Shown here: piece by piece, positions 10,923 through 19,435 of the stretch | Layout: the number at the start of each line of letters is the position of its first letter | Position numbering within the stretch: position 1 is the first letter of the stretch | Source of the DNA: Blautia hominis | GTDB lineage: Bacteria; Bacillota; Clostridia; Lachnospirales; Lachnospiraceae | Reading direction: 5' to 3' | DNA: 64,000 nucleotides | NCBI GenBank assembly: GCA_002270465.1 | Contig: NQOF01000001.1 | Location: forward strand, 994,501 to 1,058,500 | Made by a program: the position numbers and the translations under genes | Notes under the pieces: generated by a model | Told to the model about the DNA's origin: nothing | The model's input: only the letters and a program-made list of their open reading frames with translations | Database searches by the model: none

Positions 10923-13013
10923 CTAAGCCTCCTGCTGCACCTCCTCTTTCTTACGCACCATCACAAACCCACAATGCTCATCCGCACACACAATCTTATT
11001 CCCCTTCTCCAGCATATACCCTCCGCAATTCGGGCACTTCTCCTTAGAAGGCTTCTGCCATGACATAAACTCGCATTCCGGATTATTCTCGCACCCATAA
11101 TACCGGCGCCCTTTCTTACTCCTACGGAGTACCACATCCTTCCCGCAAACAGGGCAGGGAACTCCAATCTTCTCCAGATAAGGCTTTGTATTCCTGCAGT
11201 CCGGAAATCCGGGACACGCCAGGAATTTCCCGTGAGGGCCATATTTGATCACCATATTCCGCCCGCACAGATCACAGATCACATCTGTCACCTCATCCTC
11301 TATCTTGACTTCCTCCAGTTCCTTCTCAGCCGTCTGCACTGCCTCCTCAAGGTCAGGATAGAAATTCCGTATCACAGTCTTCCACTGCACGATCCCTTCC
11401 CCTACACTGTCCAGCAGCTCCTCCATGGTGGCAGTAAAATACACATCCACAATACTGGGGAAAGATTTCTTCATAATATTGTTAACGACTTCGCCCAGCT
11501 CCGTCATATACAGATTTTTATTTTCCTTTGCCACATAACGCCTGGCAATAATGGTGGTGATGGTGGGCGCATAGGTACTTGGGCGTCCGATCCCCAGCTC
11601 CTCCAGCGCTTTTACAAGGGCAGCCTCCGTATAATGTGCCGGCGGCTGTGTAAAATGCTGCTGTTCATGGAAGCCCTGGAAAGAAAGCTCTGTGCTCTCA
11701 TCCAATCCCTTAGCCAGAAAAGCGTTCTCTGTCTTTTCCTCATCCTCCTGCACATAGACAGCCATAAAACCGTCAAATTTCAACTTGGAGGCAGCCATCG
11801 TAAAATAATACTCCCCGCCCTTGATCTTCACAGACGTAGTCTCGTATTTGGCATTCTGCATTCTGCTGGCTGTGAACCGTTTCCAGATCAGCTGATACAG
11901 CCTGAACTGGTCCCTGCTCAAGGATTCCTTCAGGGAAGCCGGCGTCCTTGTAATATCTGTGGGACGGATGGCTTCATGGGCATCCTGGATTTTTTTCTTT
12001 TTGTCATCCTTCTTCTCCTGGGTCAGTGTGTAATCCGGCCCGTACTGGGAAGTAATGTACTCATGGGCGGCTGATTCAGCCTCCTCAGAGATTCTGGTGG
12101 AGTCTGTACGCAGATAGGTGATAACACCCACGGTACCGTTCCCCTTAATGTCAATGCCTTCATAGAGCTGCTGCGCCAGGCGCATAGTCTTCTGTGTGGA
12201 AAAATTCAGCACCTTGGACGCTTCCTGCTGTAAGGTACTGGTCGTAAATGGAAGAGGCGGTTTTTTGCTCCGTTCGCTCTTCTTTACCTCAGCCACCTCA
12301 TAGCTGACGCCCTCAAGTCCTTCCAGTATCTTGTCCAGCTCTTCCCTGGAACCGATGCTCATTTTTTTGCTTTTATTTCCATAGAATTTGGCGATCAGCG
12401 GTTTCTTTTCCCCTTTTACGGCAAATTCTGCGTCCAGTGTCCAGTATTCCTCCGGAATAAATGCATTGATCTCATCCTCCCGGTCACCGATGATGCGCAG
12501 GGCCACGGACTGTACACGGCCTGCACTTAAGCCTCTTTTTACTTTTGCCCAGAGTACGGGACTGATCCTGTAACCAACCATACGGTCCAGCATTCTTCTG
12601 GTCTGCTGTGCATCCACCAGGTTCATATCAATATCGCGGGCCTCTTTAATAGAAGCTTTTACTGCAGTCTTGGTTATCTCATTGAATGTGATTCTGCGCA
12701 TTTTCTTCTCGTCCAGTTTCAGCGCTTTGGACAGATGCCAGGAAATGGCTTCCCCTTCACGGTCAGGGTCAGTTGCCAGATATACCTTGTCCGCCTTTTT
12801 AGCCGCCTTGCGAAGTCCCGCCAGGATATCCCCCTTTCCTCTGATCGTTATATATTTAGGTTCGTAATCATTCTCCACGTCGATTCCAAGCTGGCTTTTG
12901 GGAAGATCCCGCACATGTCCGTTGGACGCCATGACCTCATAATTTGAACCGAGAAATTTCTTGATTGTCTTCACTTTCGCCGGTGATTCCACAATCACTA
13001 AATATTTCGCCAT
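10923..13013 (-). CDS. topA: DNA topoisomerase I
   Basis: This 696-aa type IA topoisomerase relaxes negative supercoils. It contains the Toprim start MAKYLVIVESPAKVKTI, the metal-binding DPDREGEAI segment, the catalytic Tyr in VITYLRTDSTR near residue 305, and three C-terminal Cys4 zinc motifs from about residue 580 (CDLCGRNM, CPVCGKDV, CPNCGGYM with partners). I chose ATG at 13013 behind GGGAGGT; a more upstream in-frame ATG at 13034 would overlap dprA. It follows dprA with a one-base gap and ends just before the long palindrome. Confidence 0.97.
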   Translation of the reverse strand: MAKYLVIVESPAKVKTIKKFLGSNYEVMASNGHVRDLPKSQLGIDVENDYEPKYITIRGKGDILAGLRKAAKKADKVYLATDPDREGEAISWHLSKALKLDEKKMRRITFNEITKTAVKASIKEARDIDMNLVDAQQTRRMLDRMVGYRISPVLWAKVKRGLSAGRVQSVALRIIGDREDEINAFIPEEYWTLDAEFAVKGEKKPLIAKFYGNKSKKMSIGSREELDKILEGLEGVSYEVAEVKKSERSKKPPLPFTTSTLQQEASKVLNFSTQKTMRLAQQLYEGIDIKGNGTVGVITYLRTDSTRISEEAESAAHEYITSQYGPDYTLTQEKKDDKKKKIQDAHEAIRPTDITRTPASLKESLSRDQFRLYQLIWKRFTASRMQNAKYETTSVKIKGGEYYFTMAASKLKFDGFMAVYVQEDEEKTENAFLAKGLDESTELSFQGFHEQQHFTQPPAHYTEAALVKALEELGIGRPSTYAPTITTIIARRYVAKENKNLYMTELGEVVNNIMKKSFPSIVDVYFTATMEELLDSVGEGIVQWKTVIRNFYPDLEEAVQTAEKELEEVKIEDEVTDVICDLCGRNMVIKYGPHGKFLACPGFPDCRNTKPYLEKIGVPCPVCGKDVVLRRSKKGRRYYGCENNPECEFMSWQKPSKEKCPNCGGYMLEKGNKIVCADEHCGFVMVRKKEEVQQEA

Positions 13014-13014
13014 C

Positions 13015-13893
13015 TCAACCTCCCGTTCTGGCATAATAATTTTTGACTGGCTCTGCTACAAGCCCCTTCAATTCCAGTTTCAATAATATTTCCTGAATTT
13101 CCCCAGGATTTAGTTCTACCTGAAGGAAAATCTCTTCCAGATATTTTGGCCTCAAATCCAGACAACTATACACCATTTCTTCCCGGCTTGCAAGCCTAAA
13201 GTTTGATTTTGCTTCCAAATCTGCTTTTAATTTATCTGAGATCTGAAGTTCATTTAGAATAATATCTACGGAATTTGCAATGCCTGCACCTTCAAAGATC
13301 AGGTTGTTGCATCCCTCACTGAGGGCATCTCCCAGGCGCCCGGGAAGGGCATAGACGCTGCGCCCCTGCTCCAGTGCAAAGTTCACAGTGATCAGGGAAC
13401 CGCTTTTCCTTCCCGCTTCTATGACCAGCACCAGATCCGCCAGCGCGCTGATGATCCGGTTCCTTCTGGGGAAATGATAGGGAAGGGCCGGCGTCTGGGG
13501 TTCATACTCTGAAAGTATGCCTCCCTGAATCGGAATCCTTCTATATATATCCATGTTCTGCCTGGGATAACAGATATCCACCCCGCTTCCCAGAACCGCG
13601 AATGTTTCCCCGCCCCCGTCCAGAGCACCTCTGTGTGCCCAGCCGTCCACACCCCTGGCCATACCGCTTATGATCTGGATCCCGTACCGTGACAGCTCTT
13701 TTGCAAAATAATATGCCTGGGAACTGCCGTAACTGCTGCACCGCCTGGCTCCCACGATCGCCACACTCTTTTTTTGGCTGTCAGGAAGCTTTCCCTTCAC
13801 ATATAAATATTCCGGCATGTCCTCAAAATATCTGAGCTTCTCCGGATATGCCCTGCCCGTTTTCGGACAGCAGAAGATTTTCTCTTTTTCCAT
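13015..13893 (-). CDS. dprA: DNA processing protein DprA (Smf)
   Basis: This 292-aa protein should bind incoming single-stranded DNA and load RecA in transformation. The Rossmann-type DNA_processg_A domain is clear: VAIVGARRCSSYG, SGMARGVDGWAH, VLGSGVDICYP, RNRIISALAD and SGSLITVNFALEQGR. A ~70-residue C-terminal winged-helix part follows. It is somewhat shorter than many DprA proteins (about 360 aa) because the N-terminal SAM-like extension is missing. It sits between yifB/comM and topA, the standard Firmicutes order. A functional competence system is not shown by this window. Confidence 0.94.
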   Translation of the reverse strand: MEKEKIFCCPKTGRAYPEKLRYFEDMPEYLYVKGKLPDSQKKSVAIVGARRCSSYGSSQAYYFAKELSRYGIQIISGMARGVDGWAHRGALDGGGETFAVLGSGVDICYPRQNMDIYRRIPIQGGILSEYEPQTPALPYHFPRRNRIISALADLVLVIEAGRKSGSLITVNFALEQGRSVYALPGRLGDALSEGCNNLIFEGAGIANSVDIILNELQISDKLKADLEAKSNFRLASREEMVYSCLDLRPKYLEEIFLQVELNPGEIQEILLKLELKGLVAEPVKNYYARTGG

Positions 13894-13898
13894 GTACT

Positions 13899-15425
13899 TT
13901 ATACCTTCCTTTTCTCCAGGCCCCTGTAGCAGACTGCCTCACTGATCTGTGCCTCCTTGATCTCTTCCTCACCGTCCAGGTCTGCAATGGTACGTGCTGT
14001 CTTTAAAATCTTATGATAGGCCCTGGCACTTAAATTCATCATTTCGTAAGCTTTTTCCAAAAGACGCCGGCCTTCCCGGCTGACACTGCAGTATTTTTCC
14101 ACCTGTTTCCCGGAAAGTTCCGAATTATAGCAGATACCCAGCCCCTGATACCGGTCTTGCTGTGCCAAAAACGCTTTTTCTACCTCTTTCATAAGCTCTG
14201 CCGAACTCCGGCCAATGTTCCCGCCGGAAATCTCCCGGTAAGTCATACAGGCCGCTTCTGCGCAGAGGTCGATTCTGTCCAGTATGGGGCCGCTTAATCT
14301 CCCCGCATACCTGCTGATATCCCTGTCCGTACAGGTACACCGCTTCAGATCCGGGTACCTGCCGCAGGGACAGTGGTTCATGGCAGCCACCAGCATACAG
14401 TGCGCCGGAAACTCATAAGAGCCTCCGGTTCTGGCGATCATCACCTTATGCTCCTCCAAAGGCTGTCTCAATATTTCAATAGAATTGTGGGAAAACTCGG
14501 GAATTTCATCCAGAAAAAGAACCCCTCTGTGGGAGAGTGTGATTTCCCCCGGCCTTGGGATCCTGCCGCCTCCGGCCAGCGCCTGGGGAGTAATGGTATG
14601 ATGAGGGGAACGAAAAGGCCTTGCGGACATAAAGGGCTGGTCTTCCGACAAAAGCCCTGCAACACTGTAGATTCTGGAAACTTCCAGACTCTCCTCCCTG
14701 GAAAGCTTTGGCATAATGGTGGGGATCCTGCGGGCGATCATAGTCTTGCCCGCCCCCTGGGGACCGGTCAGAAGTAAATTGTGAAACCCGGCTGCCGCGA
14801 TCAATGCCGCGCGTTTCACGGTTTCCTGTCCCTGTATTTCTCCAAAATCCACATTGTAAACAGGTTCGGACAACTCCTGGTTCCCATAGGGCATCTGTTC
14901 CCTGACACCCCACCGCTCTTTTCCTGACGCGTCCAGAAGATCCTGCAGGGATTCCACCCCCAGAACCCTTATCTTTCCTGTTGCCAGCGCCTCCCTGCAG
15001 TTACTTTTGGGCACAATGCAGAGCCAGCATCCCTTTTGTGCCGCCGTCTCCGCCAGAGGAAGGATTCCTCTTACCCGGTTCACCCTGCCGTCCAGACTTA
15101 GTTCACCGGCCAGCATGACCCCTTTCAGTTTCTCCTTCTCTATGAAGCCAAAAGCTGCCAGAAGTGCTGCCGCAATAGGCAGGTCAAACCGGTTCCCCTC
15201 CTTCCTCACATCCGCTGGCGCCAGATTCACCGTGATCCTTTTGGGCGGCAGGCTGATCTTTGTATTCCTGATCGCTGTCCTTACCCGTTCCTGAGCCTCC
15301 TTTACCTGGGAGGACAGATACCCCACCATGTTAAATACAGGCAGGCCGCTGCTCACATCCGCCTCCACCCGTACCGGGACGCAGTCCACCCCGCAGATCG
15401 CTGCCGACATCACACTGCTGAACAT
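13899..15425 (-). CDS. YifB/ComM family Mg-chelatase-like AAA+ ATPase
   Basis: This 508-aa protein has the family's three parts: an N-terminal Lon-like fold (GVDCVPVRVEADVSSGLP), an AAA+ core with Walker A GPQGAGKTM near residue 220 and Walker B VLFLDEIPEF, and a C-terminal helical Mg_chelatase_C region (RAYHKILKTARTIADLDG). ComM in Gram-negatives drives branch migration in natural transformation; whether the Firmicutes proteins do the same is less certain. I chose ATG at 15425 because it matches the family start and has AGGAG at the right spacing, rather than the in-frame codon at 15491. It is the first gene of the block with dprA and topA. Confidence 0.9.
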   Translation of the reverse strand: MFSSVMSAAICGVDCVPVRVEADVSSGLPVFNMVGYLSSQVKEAQERVRTAIRNTKISLPPKRITVNLAPADVRKEGNRFDLPIAAALLAAFGFIEKEKLKGVMLAGELSLDGRVNRVRGILPLAETAAQKGCWLCIVPKSNCREALATGKIRVLGVESLQDLLDASGKERWGVREQMPYGNQELSEPVYNVDFGEIQGQETVKRAALIAAAGFHNLLLTGPQGAGKTMIARRIPTIMPKLSREESLEVSRIYSVAGLLSEDQPFMSARPFRSPHHTITPQALAGGGRIPRPGEITLSHRGVLFLDEIPEFSHNSIEILRQPLEEHKVMIARTGGSYEFPAHCMLVAAMNHCPCGRYPDLKRCTCTDRDISRYAGRLSGPILDRIDLCAEAACMTYREISGGNIGRSSAELMKEVEKAFLAQQDRYQGLGICYNSELSGKQVEKYCSVSREGRRLLEKAYEMMNLSARAYHKILKTARTIADLDGEEEIKEAQISEAVCYRGLEKRKV

Positions 15426-15626
15426 ACAGATACTCCTTTCCCCCGCAGCAGGCAGAAATACCCCTTTCGGTGCGGGTATAAACATTTTCAATTTTAAAAT
15501 ATAAGTTTTGAAATAACGGTGGAATCACCTGGAAAGAAATGCGGGAACCCGCTTTCTGACTTATCCTTACTGTATCACATTTTTTCTTCCTGTGCAACGA
15601 AAAGAAGAGAGGAATCTCCCCCCTCC

Positions 15627-16475
15627 TTATTTCTTGATACAGCTTTTCCTATACTCTCTTGGTCCCATACTGCACTTCTCCTTAAAAATATGGGAAAATG
15701 CCAGTGCATCCCTGTACCCCACCCGGGCAGCCACCTCCCCGATGGTATACTCTGTATCCCGCAGCAGTTCCTTTGCCCTGTCCAATCTCACTTGGAGAAG
15801 ATACTGCTGAGGGGGACATCCTATTGCACTTCGGAACTGCCTGGTAAGGCCGCTCCGGTTCATTCCGTATTTTTTAGCAATCTGCTCGACTTTCAGATCC
15901 TGCTCCATATGTTCCTTCATGTATGCAGCGATCTCCTGCATTTTCTTTAACCTGTCATTTCCCGCCGCGTGCGGAAACTGCCCCTTTGAATACCTGTGGT
16001 CTTCGATCAGGTCGATCCATATTTTCGTTATGCGGCAGCTCTGTTCCAGACATTCCACATACCCGTCATCTTCTGACTCCAGCATACTCCGCACGGTTTT
16101 TATCAGTTCTGCCATACCATTGACGAGATGGTACGGAGCGTCCTCAAAAAAACCTGCCTCCCGGGCGCACTCCGCCACCTGGGCACCACAGGAACAAAGA
16201 CGGATATAATAGAAGAGATCCTGCGCATTCCCTGCGGCTTTCACATCCGTTTCCGGGAAGACAGCCAGCACATTTCCTTCGGCCGCTTCATATTCTATTC
16301 CACCTGCCGTTATACTTCCGCGCCCTTTGGTTATGATATATAAAGCGTATTCCCCGCTTCCTGTCCGGTACGTTTCTATGCCCTGCCCCAGGCAGTTCCA
16401 TTCCACAGACCGCAGACTTATGCTGCCCTGTACACAGTCTTTGCCCTGCTGCTGACTTTTGTTATTTCCGCCCAT
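15627..16475 (-). CDS. AraC-family transcriptional regulator
   Basis: This 282-aa regulator has an N-terminal cupin-like sensing domain (YALYIITKGRGSITAGG near residue 45) and a C-terminal AraC double HTH at about residues 180-280 (VEQIAKKYGMNRSGLTRQF, then VAARVGYRDALAFSHIFKE). It is divergent from the XRE regulator and sigK pair, across 129 bp that hold a direct repeat of ATAGGTCA. Genes upstream on its own strand are unrelated, so its target is unknown. It may be autoregulatory or act on a distant sugar locus. Confidence 0.88.
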   Translation of the reverse strand: MGGNNKSQQQGKDCVQGSISLRSVEWNCLGQGIETYRTGSGEYALYIITKGRGSITAGGIEYEAAEGNVLAVFPETDVKAAGNAQDLFYYIRLCSCGAQVAECAREAGFFEDAPYHLVNGMAELIKTVRSMLESEDDGYVECLEQSCRITKIWIDLIEDHRYSKGQFPHAAGNDRLKKMQEIAAYMKEHMEQDLKVEQIAKKYGMNRSGLTRQFRSAIGCPPQQYLLQVRLDRAKELLRDTEYTIGEVAARVGYRDALAFSHIFKEKCSMGPREYRKSCIKK

Positions 16476-16513
16476 ATAAACAGCCCTCTGCCTCTACTCT
16501 TTTTCCTAAGATT

Positions 16514-16580
16514 ATAGGTCAATTTCACCCTAGAGTCAATAGGTCACAACGCCATAATTGATTATCAATGGAAAGCCATT
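16514..16580. promoter_or_regulatory. Repeats in the araC/xre divergent region
   Basis: The 8-mer ATAGGTCA occurs at 16514-16521 and 16539-16546, 25 bp apart on the same strand, the arrangement typical of AraC-family sites. ATTGATTATCAAT (16557-16569) is a palindrome, and AATGG/CCATT (16567-16580) forms a small hairpin just before the XRE gene. Regulator assignment is an inference. Confidence 0.45.
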
Positions 16581-16604
16581 AATAGAAAGAAATGAGGTGT
16601 ATCA

Positions 16605-16829
16605 ATGAAATCCAGATTAAAAGATTTAAGAATGGAAAAAGGATATACACAGATCAAAATGCAGCATCTGACCGGCATTGACCAAAGTGACTACTCTAAA
16701 ATTGAAAACGGAAAACGCTACTATACCTTTGAACAATGCAAACGAATCGCCCTGGCACTGGATACCAGTATGGACTATCTGGCAGGCCTTACAGACGATA
16801 AAAAACCTTATCCAAGAAGCACAAACTGA
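16605..16829 (+). CDS. Small XRE-family HTH regulator
   Basis: This 74-aa protein is almost entirely a helix-turn-helix of the Cro/CI type: LKDLRMEKGYTQIKMQHLTG, then QSDYSKIENGKRYYTFEQC and LALDTSMDYLAGLTD. There is no sensing domain. It starts with ATG behind a GAGGTG site and lies 98 bp upstream of sigK on the same strand, so it may influence sigK timing, but nothing in the sequence proves this. The composition is similar to its neighbours. Confidence 0.85.
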   Translation: MKSRLKDLRMEKGYTQIKMQHLTGIDQSDYSKIENGKRYYTFEQCKRIALALDTSMDYLAGLTDDKKPYPRSTN

Positions 16830-16927
16830 ATTTTTTGGCAGCCTACCCGTCCCTAAATGAGTGGGAAAAGCACAATTTGACGGATTTGCACATAGACTAT
16901 AATTAAATCCCTTTGAGGTAAAGCTGC

Positions 16928-17554
16928 TTGAAAACATTTCTTAAGCCCTTGACTTCCGAAGAAGAGAAATATTATCTTCAAGAATACAAAAGGGGCAGCC
17001 AGGAAGCTAAAAATATTCTCATAGAGCGCAATCTGCGCCTTGTTGCACATATTGTGAAAAAATATCAAGGGGTTGAGGAAGATTTAGATGATTTGATCTC
17101 AATTGGAACCATTGGGCTTATCAAAGCCATTCATACATTCAATGGAGAGAAATCCAACCGTCTCTCCACCTATGCTGCGCGCTGTATTGACAACGAACTG
17201 CTTATGCTGCTGCGTTCCAAGAAAAAGACCAATAAAGAAGTTTCCCTCTACGAACCGATCGGAACAGACAAAGAGGGGAATGAGATAAATCTTCTGGACG
17301 TGATCGAGAATGAACCTGTAGACGTGGTGGATCATTATTCCCTGAAAGAGGATATCAAAAAGCTCTACAGCCTCCTGGACCAGGTCTTGAACGAACGTGA
17401 ACTGGAGGTTCTGAAACTGCGGTACGGACTCTACGGAGAAAAGGAACTGACGCAGAGGGAAATAGCAAAGCGGCTGAATATCAGCCGCTCTTATGTCTCC
17501 CGTATTGAAAAAAATGCTGTCCTAAAGCTCCGGAACTGCTTCCTTCCGTCTTAA
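16928..17554 (+). CDS. sigK: Sporulation sigma factor SigK, without pro-sequence
   Basis: This 208-aa sigma-70 family protein has region 2 (NLRLVAHIVKKY, DLISIGTIGLIKAI, TYAARCIDNELLMLLR), the SigK-like EPIGTDKEGNEI segment, and a region 4 HTH (LTQREIAKRLNISRSYVSRI). These fit SigK better than SigE, which has VVYIARK and SQSYISRL forms. SigK drives late mother-cell transcription in sporulation. The only suitable start is TTG at 16928, after GAGGT; it leaves about 8 residues before the conserved PLTSEEE block, so the ~20-residue hydrophobic pro-sequence of Bacillus SigK is absent. The gene is uninterrupted by a skin element. Its end overlaps the convergent trhP gene by 33 bp. Confidence 0.9.
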   Translation: MKTFLKPLTSEEEKYYLQEYKRGSQEAKNILIERNLRLVAHIVKKYQGVEEDLDDLISIGTIGLIKAIHTFNGEKSNRLSTYAARCIDNELLMLLRSKKKTNKEVSLYEPIGTDKEGNEINLLDVIENEPVDVVDHYSLKEDIKKLYSLLDQVLNERELEVLKLRYGLYGEKELTQREIAKRLNISRSYVSRIEKNAVLKLRNCFLPS

Positions 17555-18772
17555 AATGTCGTACAGATCAAGCCCTTCACCCAGGTCCACATACAGAATC
17601 TGCTGGGGATGCGGGGCGCTCTCACAGGAATTCCCTTCCTCATCATATATGGCCTTCACAGTCACCGGGCGGTTCTCTCCGTCCGGTTTCATGACCTCTA
17701 TCGTCTCTCCCACGAGGAATTTATTCCTCTGGGTGATGCGGTACAGCCCTTCCGAAGTCTTATCCTCCAGATATCCCAGATAGGTATAATCCTTGGCATA
17801 GGTATTACTGTCATATATCTGCGCTGTCTCATCCGGTTTTCCATAGAAAAATCCTGTGGTAAACTGCCTGTAGGTACAACCCATGATCTGTTCCTGGTAC
17901 CAGGGCATATTCTTTTTATAAAGCTCCGAACTGTCAAAATAGTCATCAATGGCTTTTCGGTAGGTCCTTGCCACCGTTGCCACATACAGGGCTGTCTTCA
18001 TACGCCCCTCTATTTTCAGGCTGTCTATTCCCGCTGTGAGAATATCATCCATATGCTCGATCATACACAAATCTTTGGAATTGAAGATATAAGTCCCTCT
18101 CTCATTTTCAAAGACAGGCATATATTCTCCCGGTCTGGTCTCCTCCACAATGGAGTATTTCCAGCGGCAGGGGTGGGTACATGCCCCCTGGTTCGCATCT
18201 CTTCCTGTGAAGAAGTTGCTCAGCAGGCATCTTCCCGAATAAGAGATACACATAGCTCCATGGATAAAGGTTTCTATCTCCATATCCCTCGGAATATGGG
18301 CACGGATCTCCCGGATCTCCTCCAGGGAAAGTTCCCTTGCGCATACCACGCGCTTTGCTCCCAGCTCATGCCAAAACCGGTAAGTACCATAGTTGGTATT
18401 GTTGGCCTGTGTACTGATATGCCGCTCGATTTCCGGGCAGACTTCTTTTGCAATCATAAAAACACCGGGGTCTGAAATGATCAGCGCATCCGGCTTTATC
18501 TCTTTTAATTCTTCAAAATATTCCCGCACACCCTCCAGGTCCCTGTTGTGGGCCAGGATATTGGCAGTCACATACACTTTCACCCCATATCTGTGGGCAA
18601 ACGTGATCCCCTCTGCCATATCCTCCATGGAAAAATTCCGGGCTTTTGCCCTCAGTCCAAATACTTCACCACCGATATATACGGCATCCGCGCCGTAGAT
18701 AACAGCGATCTTCAGGACTTCCAGGCTGCTGGCGGGAATCAGTAATTCTGGTTTTTTTCTCATTTTCCTCAT
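17522..18772 (-). CDS. trhP: U32-family protein, TrhP-like tRNA hydroxylation enzyme
   Basis: This 416-aa protein carries the U32 signature around residue 170: the segment ETFIHGAMCISYSGRCLLS and then GACTHPCRWKY, with the conserved Cys residues thought to hold an iron-sulfur cluster. Members once called collagenase-like peptidases are now known to hydroxylate RNA; TrhP makes 5-hydroxyuridine at tRNA position 34 using prephenate. The gene follows trmR by 7 bases, matching the Bacillus trmR-trhP1-trhP2 order, but only one trhP is present. The assignment to TrhP rather than the rRNA enzyme RlhA rests on this context. Its 3' end overlaps sigK on the opposite strand. Confidence 0.85.
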   Translation of the reverse strand: MRKMRKKPELLIPASSLEVLKIAVIYGADAVYIGGEVFGLRAKARNFSMEDMAEGITFAHRYGVKVYVTANILAHNRDLEGVREYFEELKEIKPDALIISDPGVFMIAKEVCPEIERHISTQANNTNYGTYRFWHELGAKRVVCARELSLEEIREIRAHIPRDMEIETFIHGAMCISYSGRCLLSNFFTGRDANQGACTHPCRWKYSIVEETRPGEYMPVFENERGTYIFNSKDLCMIEHMDDILTAGIDSLKIEGRMKTALYVATVARTYRKAIDDYFDSSELYKKNMPWYQEQIMGCTYRQFTTGFFYGKPDETAQIYDSNTYAKDYTYLGYLEDKTSEGLYRITQRNKFLVGETIEVMKPDGENRPVTVKAIYDEEGNSCESAPHPQQILYVDLGEGLDLYDILRRKEAVPEL

Positions 18773-18779
18773 CCTGTTT

Positions 18780-19421
18780 TTATTTCTTTATACTCAAAGT
18801 CACTCCATCTCCCAGAGGCAGAATGGATGTTTCCAGTTCTTCATGGTTCTTCAGCACATAGAGATACTCCCGCATCCGCTTATAAATGGTACGGTTCCTG
18901 CGCTCCACGGCAAAATGAGACTCTATTAAATCCCCATCCTGAAGCACATTGTCAGATACCAGGATTCCCCCGGATGGCAGAAGTCTTAACACCTCGGGCA
19001 GAAAATGGATATACTGTGCCTTGGCAGCATCCATAAAAATAAGATCAAACGGCCCCTCAAGGGTTTTCAACACCTGGGCAGCATCCCCGCAAAGCAGGGT
19101 GATCTGCTCTTCTCTTCCGGCCCGTTTGAAATTTTCCCGTGCTATGGGGATCCGTTTCTCATAGTTCTCTATGGTGGTGATCTCACACTTTGCCGGCGCG
19201 TATTCGCTCATCAGAAGTGTGGAGAACCCAACAGCAGTCCCCACCTCTAAAATGAGGCGGGGACGTTTTATCTGAAGCAGTACTTTCAGGAAACTCTGCA
19301 TCTCCCTGCGGATAATGGGCACCCTGTCCTCCCTGGCTTTTCTCTCCAGTTCATTGAGAAAGGGGGTGTTGCCCCGGTCCAGGGAATTGATATAAGTTAC
19401 CATTCTCTCGTCAACTATCAC
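18780..19421 (-). CDS. trmR: O-methyltransferase TrmR-like (tRNA 5-hydroxyuridine)
   Basis: This 213-aa methyltransferase belongs to the CCoAOMT-like class I family, with SAM-binding motifs LEVGTAVGFSTLLMSEYAP near residue 58, TTIENYEKR, and FDLIFMDAAKAQYIHF with the metal-binding Asp. In Bacillus the orthologue at this locus (YrrM) methylates 5-hydroxyuridine to 5-methoxyuridine in the tRNA wobble position, the product of the neighbouring TrhP. The conserved neighbourhood supports the same role here. A less likely alternative is a catechol-type O-methyltransferase. Confidence 0.85.
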   Translation of the reverse strand: MIVDERMVTYINSLDRGNTPFLNELERKAREDRVPIIRREMQSFLKVLLQIKRPRLILEVGTAVGFSTLLMSEYAPAKCEITTIENYEKRIPIARENFKRAGREEQITLLCGDAAQVLKTLEGPFDLIFMDAAKAQYIHFLPEVLRLLPSGGILVSDNVLQDGDLIESHFAVERRNRTIYKRMREYLYVLKNHEELETSILPLGDGVTLSIKK

Positions 19422-19435
19422 TTTTACTTCCTCTG

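Noticed and set aside
11232-12074. Open frame of 280 codons antisense to topA
   Set aside because: Entirely opposite conserved topA coding sequence; no family resemblance.
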